Below, in pieces: positions 15,817 through 22,784 of a DNA stretch of 37,868 bases. This DNA is from a bacterium (GTDB lineage: Bacteria > Chloroflexota > Dormibacteria > Aeolococcales > Bog-877): positions 1 to 37,868 of the forward strand of contig JAKABB010000018.1 of assembly GCA_021802045.1 (NCBI GenBank), given 5' to 3'. Position numbers and translations under genes: made by a program. Under the pieces are notes generated by a model. The model did not search any database. It was given only the letters and a program-made list of their open reading frames with translations, and had not been told where the DNA came from. Each line of letters begins with the position of its first letter. Position 1 is the stretch's first letter.

Positions 15817-16215
15817 ATGGGATACGTGAGAGGACTGATCCACGGGACCGTCGCCGGCGCCGTCGTGGGCATGCTGGTGGCCCCGCGGGCCGGGACGGAG
15901 ACCCGGCGCCGACTGCGTGACCAGGTTCAGCGGTGGTCCGGACGGCGGCAGCGCGTGGCCACCGGCCTGCATGACACCTGGACCAGGACCCAGCCCACGG
16001 TGCGCACCGCCTTCCAGACCGCGGAGGGGGTGGCGGGGGTCGTGCAGCCGCTGGTGGAGAGTGCCACCCAGCGCTTCATCGACCTGGTCGGTCGGAGCCC
16101 TCGCCGCCCGGAGGGGGACGACATCGTGGTGCCGGCCGCCCCGGCCGGCACCGGGCCCACCCCACCGTCGGGCAACGGGCGCGAGGGCCCGGGGCCGGCC
16201 GGGGCGGCCGGCTGA
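15817..16215 (+). CDS. YtxH-like membrane-associated protein
   Basis: A 132-residue protein with the YtxH signature: an N-terminal Gly-rich membrane segment ending in a short basic motif (GLIHGTVAGAVVGMLVAPRA, then GTETRRRLRDQV). An amphipathic helical middle (about residues 35-90) and a Pro/Gly-rich disordered tail follow. YtxH-type proteins are small envelope-associated proteins often linked to stress; their function is unclear. ATG 15817 follows AGGAGG with 6-nt spacing. Its stop overlaps the next gene as TGATG, and that gene encodes a shorter protein with the same signature. Confidence 0.82.
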   Translation: MGYVRGLIHGTVAGAVVGMLVAPRAGTETRRRLRDQVQRWSGRRQRVATGLHDTWTRTQPTVRTAFQTAEGVAGVVQPLVESATQRFIDLVGRSPRRPEGDDIVVPAAPAGTGPTPPSGNGREGPGPAGAAG

Positions 16216-16502
16216 TGGCCTCCCCGGCGGGGACGGATCCAACCGAGGCGCTGCGACGCCAGGCCGACGCGGCCTGGCGTCAGGCGGTGGCGTTGCTGGC
16301 CGCGGTGCGCAGCCAGTGGGTCCGACCCCTGCGGCGGTACGCGCGTGGGTTCCGCCGCGGCATGGTCCTTGGGGTCTGCCTTGGGATCCTGTACGCCCCG
16401 CAGTCGGGCCGGCAGACCCGTCGTCTCGCCGCGGGGGCCCTGGGCGTGACCCGGCGACTGCGGGCGCTGCGGCGGCGCCGGGGGGCGCCGCCGGCGCGCT
16501 AG
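16215..16502 (+). CDS. Second YtxH-like small membrane protein
   Basis: A 95-residue product whose ATG overlaps the stop of the preceding YtxH-like gene. Here the signature is central instead of N-terminal: RRGMVLGVCLGILYAPQSGR followed by QTRRLAAG (about residues 48-75). It is preceded by a helical segment and followed by a very basic tail (RRLRALRRRRG). The shared signature suggests that the pair arose by duplication and then diverged, and the overlap that both are made together, perhaps as partners. No specific function is known. Confidence 0.75.
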   Translation: MASPAGTDPTEALRRQADAAWRQAVALLAAVRSQWVRPLRRYARGFRRGMVLGVCLGILYAPQSGRQTRRLAAGALGVTRRLRALRRRRGAPPAR

Positions 16503-16530
16503 CGCGCTGGCGGGGTGAGAGGGGCCGTCC

Positions 16531-16926
16531 TCAGGCGGGAGCCGGGGCGTCTCCCACGATCTGGGGGTCGGCCTCGGGGCCGGCCTGGTCCGGGTAGTCG
16601 GCCATGAAGGAGGTGCCGCAGCCGCAGGCGTTGCGCGCCCTGGGGTTGGCCAGCCGGAACCCCTGCCCGCGGTAGCTGTCCTCGTAGTCGAGGATGGCGC
16701 CGGCCACGAGCGGCGCCCCGTCCTCCTGGACCACGACCCGCACGCCGTCGGCCTCGACGATGAGGTCGTCGGCCGCCGGCGCGTCCTCCAGGTCGAAGAA
16801 GAGCTTGAAACCGCGGCAGCCACCGAGCCGGACGTCGACCCGGAAGACCGCCTCCGGGCGGTGGTCCCGCCACCACTAGTCCTGGATCGCCTCGACGGCG
16901 TCGCGGGTCAGGGTGAACACGGCCAT
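16531..16926 (-). pseudogene. A-type Fe-S carrier (HesB/IscA-like) interrupted by an in-frame TAG
   Basis: Reading from ATG 16926, sixteen codons (MAVFTLTRDAVEAIQD) are followed by TAG at 16878-16876. The same frame then continues through a complete A-type carrier body: LGGCRGFKLFFDLEDAP with the first cysteine, VRVVVQEDGAPLVAGAILDY, FRLANPRARN and the C-terminal CGCGTSF cysteine pair, ending at 16531. No start codon after the TAG keeps the first cysteine. A well-formed TACAAT box (16940 to 16935) lies 8 nt before the ATG. TAG is an ordinary stop elsewhere here (ends of the genes at 14883, 16502, 21891 and 31003), so recoding is unlikely. A recent nonsense mutation, readthrough or a sequencing error are the options. 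An intact relative lies at 21985-22347. Confidence 0.85.
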
Positions 16927-16934
16927 GGCTCGGG

Positions 16935-16940
16935 ATTGTA
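16935..16940 (-). promoter_or_regulatory. TACAAT -10 box of the interrupted Fe-S carrier gene
   Basis: TACAAT on the minus strand, 8 nt before ATG 16926: the leaderless arrangement, intact although the gene has a stop at codon 17. Confidence 0.6.
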
Positions 16941-16995
16941 GGGCGGTCGCGCGCGACCCACCACCGGCCCCAGCGCCCGGCCGGTCCCCAGCCCG

Positions 16996-17001
16996 TATCA
17001 T
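16996..17001 (+). promoter_or_regulatory. TATCAT -10 box, leaderless start
   Basis: TATCAT ends 8 nt before GTG 17010, with no ribosome site between them. Confidence 0.55.
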
Positions 17002-17009
17002 TCGGGGCC

Positions 17010-17357
17010 GTGGCCGATCGCTATCTCCTCGTGGTCACGCGGGACCTGATGCTTCAGTCCCGGGTCCTGGCCGCCGCGCGCGCCGGGCAGCTCCCGGTCC
17101 GGACCATCGCCGCGCCGCCGGCGCCGGCCGGGGCGGCGCTGGCCCTTGTCGACTGCAACGAGCCGGGACCGGCGCCCCTCCGCGCCATCGAGGCCCTGCG
17201 GCGGGAGCACCCGGACCTGCGGATCGTGGCGGTGTGCGCCCACGTCGACCGCGGGCGCCGCGCCGCGGCCCTGGCCGCGGGGGCCGACCGCTGCGTGACC
17301 AACGCCGCCCTGGTGGGGGTGGTGGGCCGGTCGGTGACGGCGCTGGGAGCCGCGTGA
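17010..17357 (+). CDS. Receiver-like small protein of unknown function
   Basis: A 115-residue protein that resembles a response-regulator receiver fold (alternating strands and helices: RYLLVVTRDL, ALALVDCNEPG, LRIVAVCAHVD, GADRCVTNAALVG). It lacks the acidic pocket at the N-terminus, and the expected phosphoacceptor position falls in VDCNEPG. It could be a phosphorylation-independent pseudo-receiver with no output domain. GTG 17010 lies 8 nt after TATCAT. It overlaps the following amidohydrolase start as GTGA, so the two are probably co-translated. The fold assignment is tentative. Confidence 0.6.
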   Translation: MADRYLLVVTRDLMLQSRVLAAARAGQLPVRTIAAPPAPAGAALALVDCNEPGPAPLRAIEALRREHPDLRIVAVCAHVDRGRRAAALAAGADRCVTNAALVGVVGRSVTALGAA

Positions 17358-18574
17358 GCCCGGCGCCCAAGGACCGGGTGGCGGCCGCGGTCCGGGCCCA
17401 GACCCCAGGGCTGGTCGAGACCCGGCGCCACCTCCATCGGCGGCCCGAGCTCTCCGGGGAGGAGCGCGAGACCGCTGCCTTCATCGCCGAGCGGCTGGAC
17501 GAGCTGGGGTTGGCGCCGCGACTGCTCCTGGATGGGACGGCGGTGCTGGCCGACTGCCCGGGTGGCGCCCCCGGCCCCACCCTGCTCATCCGCGCCGACA
17601 TCGACGCCCTGCCCATCACCGAGCGCGGCGGGGACCGACCCTACCGCTCGGAGCGCCCCGGGGTGATGCATGCCTGCGGGCATGACGGGCACGTGGCGAT
17701 GGCCCTGGCCGCCGCCGCCGTGCTCAGCGGCTTCAGCGACCGCCTGGGGGGCACGGTGCGCTTCGCCTTCCAGCCGGCCGAGGAGGTGGCGGGCGGCGCG
17801 GCCCGGATGATCGCGGCGGGCGCGCTGGAGGAGCCGACGGTCGATGCGGCGATCGGGATCCACCTGTGGTCGGGCCTGGAGGCGGGGTCGGTCGGCGTCC
17901 GAGACGGCGCGATCTTCGCCTCCGCCGACGAGTTCACGGTGGCGGTGCGCGGTCGTGGTGGCCACGGGGCCCTGCCCCACCAGGCTCTGGATCCGGTGCC
18001 GGTGGCCAGCACCCTGGTGCTGGCCCTGCAGACGCTGGTGAGCCGAGAGACCTCGCCGTTCGACCCGGTGGTGGTGACCATCGGCTCCATCGCCGGGGGC
18101 CAAGCCTTCAACATCATCCCCGAGGCCGTCACCCTCCGGGGCACGGTGCGCGCCTTCGACGCGGCCCTCCGGGCCCGGCTCCTAGAGCGGATCGAGGCCA
18201 TGGCGGCCGGGATCGCCGGCGCGGCCGGGGCCACCGCCCACTTCACCCGCGGCGCCGGCTGTCCCCCGGTGGTCTCCGACCCCGCCGTCGCCGAGCTGGT
18301 CCGGCGGGCGGTCCGGGCGACCCCCGGCGCCCGCCTGGTGGAGGCGGAGCCGCTCACGGTCGGCGACGACATGGCGAACTTCCTGGAGGCGGTGCCGGGC
18401 TGCTACTTCCTGGTCGGGGCCGGCAACCGCGCTCGCGGCATCACGGCGCCCCACCACCACCCGGAGTTCGACATCGACGAGGCCTGCCTGCCCACCGGGG
18501 CCGAGGTCCTGGTCCGCGCCGGGCTCGCCTTCCTCCAGCCGGGACGGGCGACGGCCGGCGCCGGGCGGGGATGA
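17354..18574 (+). CDS. M20-family amidohydrolase (M20D type)
   Basis: A 406-residue zinc-dependent hydrolase of the aminoacylase/hippurate hydrolase type, which removes acyl groups from amino acids or related amides. Motifs: RRHLHRRPELSGEE at the N-terminus, RADIDALPITE, the metal site HACGHDGHVAMAL, PAEEVAGGA with the catalytic Glu pair, a dimerisation domain (VAVRGRGGHGALPH) and the last ligand region APHHHPEFDIDE. GTG 17354 overlaps the stop of the receiver-like gene; the frame extends further upstream, but only over that gene. No signal peptide is seen. The stop overlaps the next gene as ATGA. The exact substrate cannot be told. Confidence 0.92.
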   Translation: MSPAPKDRVAAAVRAQTPGLVETRRHLHRRPELSGEERETAAFIAERLDELGLAPRLLLDGTAVLADCPGGAPGPTLLIRADIDALPITERGGDRPYRSERPGVMHACGHDGHVAMALAAAAVLSGFSDRLGGTVRFAFQPAEEVAGGAARMIAAGALEEPTVDAAIGIHLWSGLEAGSVGVRDGAIFASADEFTVAVRGRGGHGALPHQALDPVPVASTLVLALQTLVSRETSPFDPVVVTIGSIAGGQAFNIIPEAVTLRGTVRAFDAALRARLLERIEAMAAGIAGAAGATAHFTRGAGCPPVVSDPAVAELVRRAVRATPGARLVEAEPLTVGDDMANFLEAVPGCYFLVGAGNRARGITAPHHHPEFDIDEACLPTGAEVLVRAGLAFLQPGRATAGAGRG

Positions 18575-18780
18575 GCGACGGCGCCGGGCGGGGCCTGTAC
18601 AACCCCCCACCGGGCGCGTGCGACGGCTGCGGCACGTCCACCCCGCGCTGGCTCACACTGGACGGGCCCGAGACCTCCCTGGTCCTGGATGATGGTCGGA
18701 CCGTCGGCCGCCGGGGAGCGGGCGCGGTGTGCAGCGCCTGTGGCCACACCGTCCCGCGCTCCCACGAGAGCGCCCGGTGA
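18571..18780 (+). CDS. Small zinc-ribbon protein
   Basis: A 69-residue protein with two knuckles, CDGCGT near residue 17 and CSACGH near residue 54, separated by a short strand-rich segment (WLTLDGPETSLVLDDGRTVG). This is the pattern of a single zinc ribbon. ATG 18571 overlaps the M20 hydrolase stop as ATGA, which makes it the third gene of a coupled set. It may bind nucleic acid or a protein partner; nothing more can be said. Confidence 0.75.
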   Translation: MSDGAGRGLYNPPPGACDGCGTSTPRWLTLDGPETSLVLDDGRTVGRRGAGAVCSACGHTVPRSHESAR

Positions 18781-18803
18781 GTGACCCGATGAGAGGATCC
18801 GCC

Positions 18804-19559
18804 ATGACCGAGACCCCCACCCGTCCCGAGCGGGCCGTCGCCCTCCGAGCCGTCCGGGACGCCACCAAGCCCCAGCCCCGCCAACTGGTCCGCTTCGCCT
18901 TCTACCGGGTGGACCCCGCGTGGCGGCGCCTGGACCCGACCATCCGGGCCGCCCAGCGCCAGGAGTTCCTCGCCCGGCTGGCCCAGCATGAGGGTCGGCT
19001 CCTGCTGCGGACCTACTCCCTGGTGGGCACCCGCGGCGACGCCGACCTCATGATCTGGGCCGTCACCGACGAGCCGGACCGCCTCCACGCCTTCTTCGCC
19101 GACCTCAACGGCTGCGCCCTGGCGGGGTACCTCACCCCGGCCCACAGCTACACCGCCATGACCAAGCGCTCGATCTACGTCGACCGTCAGCGCCCGGCCG
19201 CGGGCCGCGGCCGGGACCGGCTGGTGCTGGCGCCGGGGAGCCAGCGCTTCCTGTTCGTGTACCCCTTCGTCAAGACCCGCAACTGGTATCAGCTGCCGGC
19301 GGCCGAGCGCCAGCGGATGATGGACGAGCACATCGCCGTGGGCCGGGACTTCCCCACGGTGAAGATCAACACCACCTACTCGTTCGGGCTCGACGACCAG
19401 GAGTTCGTGGTGGCCTTCGAGAGCGACAGCCCCGCCGACTTCCTGGACTGCGTCCAGGCCCTGCGCGACACCGACGCCTCCGCCTACACCCTGCGGGACG
19501 TGCCCAGCTTCACCTGCATGGCCATGAGCCCGGAGGCGGTGCTGGCGGCCCTGGGCTGA
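18804..19559 (+). CDS. chdC: Coproheme decarboxylase ChdC (HemQ)
   Basis: A 251-residue chlorite-dismutase-family protein that converts coproheme III to protoheme in the coproporphyrin-dependent heme pathway. The C-terminal half carries the typical HemQ stretch: VYPFVKTRNWYQLP (with the Tyr and Lys near the catalytic position), ERQRMMDEHIAVGRDFP, INTTYSFGLDDQEFVVAFE and LRDTDASAYT. The N-terminal half has the degenerate repeat of the same fold, with LRTYSLVGTRGDADLMIW. ATG 18804 is chosen over ATG 18789 because GAGAGG lies just before it. The coproporphyrin pathway is common in Actinomycetota and other monoderm-related lineages. No other heme gene is in the window. Confidence 0.9.
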   Translation: MTETPTRPERAVALRAVRDATKPQPRQLVRFAFYRVDPAWRRLDPTIRAAQRQEFLARLAQHEGRLLLRTYSLVGTRGDADLMIWAVTDEPDRLHAFFADLNGCALAGYLTPAHSYTAMTKRSIYVDRQRPAAGRGRDRLVLAPGSQRFLFVYPFVKTRNWYQLPAAERQRMMDEHIAVGRDFPTVKINTTYSFGLDDQEFVVAFESDSPADFLDCVQALRDTDASAYTLRDVPSFTCMAMSPEAVLAALG

Positions 19560-19600
19560 GGCCGGAGCCGGCCGTGTGGCCGGGCGGCGGGCCGACCCGG

Positions 19601-19606
19601 TAGGGT
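19601..19606 (+). promoter_or_regulatory. TAGGGT -10-like box upstream of the ThyX-like gene
   Basis: TAGGGT would give a 5' leader of about 32 nt containing AAGGAG before GTG 19645. Confidence 0.35.
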
Positions 19607-19644
19607 GGGCGCCCCAGCATCCTCTGCGTCAAGGAGCGTCCACC

Positions 19645-21282
19645 GTGCCCGCTGCCAGCCCGGACCCCGCCCCGCCGGCGGCGACCGCCGCCGCCGGGTT
19701 CACCGACGCCGAGCGCCAGGTGCTGGCCCGCTACTTCACCTCGGCCGACGAGCCGGTCTTCGCCCTGCGCAACCTGCCCCAGGCCACCTGCGCCGCCCTC
19801 TTCGCCCGCTACAGCCGCTCCGGCAAGCCGCTGCGGCGGCTGTTCCTCGACGAGTTCTGGCGAGGGGACGCCCCGGCCGAGCCGGACCAGACCGCCGGGG
19901 CGGCCCGGGCCACGGACCTATTCTCTCGGGTCCTGGCCGAGTACGGCGACGACTCGGTGGCCCAGCTGGCGGGGGCCCACGTCGCCTGCGAGGGGGTGTC
20001 GAACGTCGCCACCAAGGCCCTGGAGCGTGGACGGCTGGCGAGCTACCTGGAGCAGTCGACGCGCTACGTGCCCTACACCGACCGACCCCAGGGGCGCTAC
20101 CGCTACCTGGTGGACCCAGCCATCGACGGGGCCGGGCTCGGCGGGGCCTTCCGGCGCGCCTGCGACGACGCCTTCGCCACCTACAGCGCCGTCCTGCCCG
20201 CCCTGGAGCGGGTCCTGGAGGGGCGGCTGCCACCGGCCGCCAACGCGGGCGCGCGGCGGCGGGCCATCCGGGCGGCGGCCCTCGACGCCGCGCGCGGCCT
20301 GCTGCCGGCCGCAGCCACCTCCAACCTTGGGATCTACGCCAGCGCCCAAGCCTATGAGGCGCTCCTCCTGCGCCTGCGCGCGCACCCCCTGCCGGAGGCC
20401 CGCCGCCTCCACGACGCCCTGCTGCCGGTGCTGCGCCAGGTCCTGCCCGACTTCCTGCAGCGGGTGGAGGCGCCGGACCGGGGCGGGGCCTGGAGCGCCT
20501 ACCTGGCCGCGACCGCCACCGAGCTGGCGGCGGTCGCGGCTGACCTGCCCACCGTCGCAGAGCCGCCGACGGCTGGCCCCTCCGTGCGCCTTCTGGCCTT
20601 CGACCCCGATGCCGAGCGGGCGGTGCTGACGGCGGCCCTGTACCCTCATGCGACCTGCCCCGAGGCCACCCTGCGGGCCTGGGTGGACGCCCTCCCGGCC
20701 GCCGAGCTCTCCCGGCTCTTCGCCCGCGTCGTCGGCGTCCGCGGCAACCGGCGGCACCGGCCCGGGCGCGGGTTTGAGCGCGCGGTCTACTCCTTCGAGG
20801 TGGTCTGCGACTACGGCGCCTTCCGCGACCTGCAGCGGCACCGGATGGCGACGGTGGAGTGGCAGGCCCTCCAACCCCTCCATGGGGTGAACGTCCCCGA
20901 GCTGGTCGAGGCCGCCGGGGTTCGCCCCGAGTTCGAGCGGGTGCTGGCCGGCCTGGAGGGGCTGCACCGGCAGCTCCGGACCCAGGTGCCGTCCTGTGCC
21001 GGGTACGCGCTGGCCCTGGCGCACCGGGTGCGCTGGACCCTCACCTGCAACGCCCGCGAGGCGATGCACCTCATCGAGCTGCGCAGCAGCCCTCAGGGCC
21101 ACCCCGAGTACCGCGCGGTGGCCCTGGCCCTCCGCGACGCCATCCGCGACGTGGCCGGGCACCGGCGGATCGCCCAGGCCATGCGCTACGCGGTGGACGA
21201 CCCCGGGCCGCTGGGGCTGGCCGGCCGCTACGCTGCCGAGTCCCGCCGGGAGGGGGCGGGGGACGCCGACCCCGTTGGGTAG
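19645..21282 (+). CDS. Two-module ThyX homologue (FAD-dependent thymidylate synthase-like)
   Basis: A 545-residue protein, about twice the usual 220-250 for ThyX, which makes dTMP from dUMP with FAD and methylene-folate. Module 1 has YSRSGKPLRRLF, EYGDDSVAQLAGAHVACEGVS and ERGRLASYLEQSTRYVPY, matching the signature RHRxxSxNExSxRY except that His is Gly and Asn is Leu. Module 2 has SFEVVCDYGAFRDLQRHRMATVEW, with an intact RHR but no following SxNExSxR, and HLIELRSSPQGHPEYR, a typical ThyX C-terminal helix. The signature is therefore split between the halves. GTG 19645 has AAGGAG 8 nt upstream. It could be a true synthase with composite sites or a flavoprotein of another function. No ThyA is in the window. 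Confidence 0.82.
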   Translation: MPAASPDPAPPAATAAAGFTDAERQVLARYFTSADEPVFALRNLPQATCAALFARYSRSGKPLRRLFLDEFWRGDAPAEPDQTAGAARATDLFSRVLAEYGDDSVAQLAGAHVACEGVSNVATKALERGRLASYLEQSTRYVPYTDRPQGRYRYLVDPAIDGAGLGGAFRRACDDAFATYSAVLPALERVLEGRLPPAANAGARRRAIRAAALDAARGLLPAAATSNLGIYASAQAYEALLLRLRAHPLPEARRLHDALLPVLRQVLPDFLQRVEAPDRGGAWSAYLAATATELAAVAADLPTVAEPPTAGPSVRLLAFDPDAERAVLTAALYPHATCPEATLRAWVDALPAAELSRLFARVVGVRGNRRHRPGRGFERAVYSFEVVCDYGAFRDLQRHRMATVEWQALQPLHGVNVPELVEAAGVRPEFERVLAGLEGLHRQLRTQVPSCAGYALALAHRVRWTLTCNAREAMHLIELRSSPQGHPEYRAVALALRDAIRDVAGHRRIAQAMRYAVDDPGPLGLAGRYAAESRREGAGDADPVG

Positions 21283-21285
21283 ACT
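21280..21285 (+). promoter_or_regulatory. TAGACT -10 box, leaderless start
   Basis: TAGACT ends 6 nt before ATG 21292. It overlaps the end of the ThyX-like gene: its first three bases, TAG, are the last of GGGTAG, which contains that gene's stop. Confidence 0.6.
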
Positions 21286-21291
21286 GCGGAA

Positions 21292-21891
21292 ATGAGCCCG
21301 CTGCGCCGGTCGCTGGACCCGCGGGTGGCGGCCGACCCGGACCGGCTGCCGCCGGGCCAGGTGCTGACCGAGAAGTGGCCGGTCCTGCACTACGGGGCGG
21401 TGCCCACCTACGACCTGGCCCGCTGGCGGCTGCGGGCCTTCGGGGAGGTGGCCGCGGAGCGCACCTTCACCTACGAGGAGCTCCGGGCCATGCCGGTGAC
21501 CGCGGTGGTGACCGACATCCACTGCGTGACCACCTGGAGCCGCTTCGACAACCGCTTCGAGGGCGTCTCGTTCGCGGCCTTCGCGGCCCTGGTGGGCATG
21601 ACCCCCGAGGCCGCCTTCGTCGAGTTCCACTGCGCCGGGGGGTTCACCACCTCGGTCCCGGTGGCGATCGCCTGCGACCCGGGGGCGCTCCTGACCTGGC
21701 GTCACGACGGCCAGGACCTCCGCCCGGAGCACGGGTTCCCCCTGCGGGCCCTGATGCCCCGGAAGTACTTCTGGAAGAGCGCCAAGTGGGTGGAGGGGGT
21801 GGAGTTCCTGCGCCAGGACCGGCTCGGCTTCTGGGAGCGCAACGGCTACAACAACAGCGCCGACCCCTGGCGCGAGGAGCGCTACTGGTAG
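21292..21891 (+). CDS. Molybdopterin-dependent oxidoreductase (sulfite oxidase/YedY-like)
   Basis: A 199-residue protein of the oxidoreductase molybdopterin-binding family. Conserved features: WRLRAFGEV and YEELRAMP early, DIHCVTTWSRFDN with the Mo-ligand cysteine (about residue 79), EFHCAGGFTTSVP, HGFPLRALMPRKYFWKSAKWVEGVEFL and the final FWERNGYNNSADPWREERYW. It lacks both a signal peptide and the C-terminal domain of sulfite oxidases, so it is a short cytoplasmic-type member. ATG 21292 lies 6 nt after TAGACT. A MoaD-MoaE fusion at 30338 could serve its cofactor. The natural substrate is unknown. Confidence 0.9.
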   Translation: MSPLRRSLDPRVAADPDRLPPGQVLTEKWPVLHYGAVPTYDLARWRLRAFGEVAAERTFTYEELRAMPVTAVVTDIHCVTTWSRFDNRFEGVSFAAFAALVGMTPEAAFVEFHCAGGFTTSVPVAIACDPGALLTWRHDGQDLRPEHGFPLRALMPRKYFWKSAKWVEGVEFLRQDRLGFWERNGYNNSADPWREERYW

Positions 21892-21920
21892 GGCCCGGCT
21901 CGGCGTCCGCGACCGTGCGC

Positions 21921-21926
21921 TAGACT
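21921..21926 (+). promoter_or_regulatory. TAGACT -10 box for the intact Fe-S carrier
   Basis: TAGACT preceded by GTGCGC. It would give a 5' leader of about 50 nt that contains a 7-bp hairpin, unlike the leaderless genes around it. Confidence 0.5.
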
Positions 21927-21938
21927 GGAAGTCGGGCG

Positions 21939-21955
21939 GGGCCGGGCCCCGGCCC
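21939..21955 (+). promoter_or_regulatory. Hairpin in the 5' leader of the intact Fe-S carrier gene
   Basis: A perfect 7-bp stem GGGCCGG/CCGGCCC with a GCC loop, about 20-30 nt before the start codon. It is a candidate control element; it could also simply reflect high GC. Confidence 0.4.
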
Positions 21956-21984
21956 TGGTAGCCAGCTTCAGGATGAGGGTCCAG

Positions 21985-22347
21985 ATGATCACGGTGACAC
22001 CGGAGGCGGTCGAGCAGGTGAAGCGCCTGCTCGCCCAGCAGGACCAGCCGGACATGGCGCTGCGGGTCTACGTATCCCCCGGGGGCTGCTCGGGCTTCAG
22101 CTACGGCATGGGCTTCGATGACCAGCACGCGGCGGACGACCAGATCGTGGAGCAGGACGGGATCCGGGTCATGGTGGACCCCTACAGCGCCCAGTACCTG
22201 GCGGGGGCGGAGATCGACTTCACCGACAGCCTGATGGGCGGTGGCTTCACCGTGCACAATCCCAACGCCGTCAAGACCTGCGGGTGCGGACACTCCTTCG
22301 ACGCCGCGGACGGGGCCGGCCAGGCCAAGGCGTGCAGCGCGGTCTGA
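21985..22347 (+). CDS. A-type Fe-S cluster carrier (IscA/ErpA-like), intact
   Basis: A carrier that passes Fe-S clusters to apo-proteins. About 120 residues with ITVTPEAVEQVKRLL, the first cysteine in SPGGCSGFSYGMGF, IRVMVDPYSAQYLAGAEIDF, GGGFTVHNPNA and the C-terminal pair CGCGHSF. The tail after CGCG is longer than usual and holds another Cys (AKACSAV). ATG 21985, with GAGGG 5 nt upstream, is preferred; ATG 21973 is the alternative and adds four residues. It is the functional counterpart of the TAG-interrupted gene at 16531-16926, although the two differ enough to be separate subfamilies. Fe-S clients nearby include the FrhB-like protein and Cas4. Confidence 0.93.
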   Translation: MITVTPEAVEQVKRLLAQQDQPDMALRVYVSPGGCSGFSYGMGFDDQHAADDQIVEQDGIRVMVDPYSAQYLAGAEIDFTDSLMGGGFTVHNPNAVKTCGCGHSFDAADGAGQAKACSAV

Positions 22348-22378
22348 CCCAGGCACCGGTCCTCGCGCCGACCCGCCC

Positions 22379-22747
22379 GTGCTGATCTTCCTGCACGAGC
22401 GGGTCGGCTACATCCTGATGGCCCTGGGCCTGGTGGGGTGCGCCTGGACCTTCATCAGCCTGCGGCGGAGCGGGCAGGCGCCCAGCGGGGTCCGGGCCAT
22501 GCTGATCCTGACCGAGGGGCTGGCGATCCTGGAGGGGCTCATGGGCCTTGTCCTGTACGGCTCCGGCCTGCGCCCGGGGAACGTGCCCTTCCACTTCATG
22601 TACGGGGCGGTCAGCGTGCTGGTCATCCCGGTGGTGTGGGTCCTCAGCGCCCGCAGCTCGGCCCGGGGCGAGGCCATGTACCTGGGGTTCGGGGCGCTCC
22701 TGCTGGCGGGGGTCGCCTTCCGGGCCATCATGGTCGGGGCCGCCTGA
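22379..22747 (+). CDS. Small integral membrane protein of unknown function
   Basis: A 122-residue protein from GTG 22379, with four hydrophobic segments: VGYILMALGLVGCAWTF, MLILTEGLAILEGLMGLVLY, FMYGAVSVLVIPVVWVL and YLGFGALLLAGVAFRAIMVG. Short loops carry few charges. It begins 31 nt after the Fe-S carrier stop and may be in the same transcript. The pattern recalls small four-helix redox or quinone-linked membrane proteins, but no heme-binding histidine pair is evident, so this is not claimed. No family is recognised. Confidence 0.7.
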   Translation: MLIFLHERVGYILMALGLVGCAWTFISLRRSGQAPSGVRAMLILTEGLAILEGLMGLVLYGSGLRPGNVPFHFMYGAVSVLVIPVVWVLSARSSARGEAMYLGFGALLLAGVAFRAIMVGAA

Positions 22748-22784
22748 CCGGTCGGCGGGCCGGGCGGCCCCGGCTCAGCCGGGC

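Noticed and set aside
16531..16743. A shorter 70-residue Fe-S carrier starting at GTG 16743
   Set aside because: It would lose the first cluster cysteine and the N-terminal half of the fold, and no promoter or ribosome site precedes it.
16876..16878. TAG as a recoded sense codon in this organism
   Set aside because: Several neighbouring genes end in TAG at places where the protein should end, so TAG works as a stop here.
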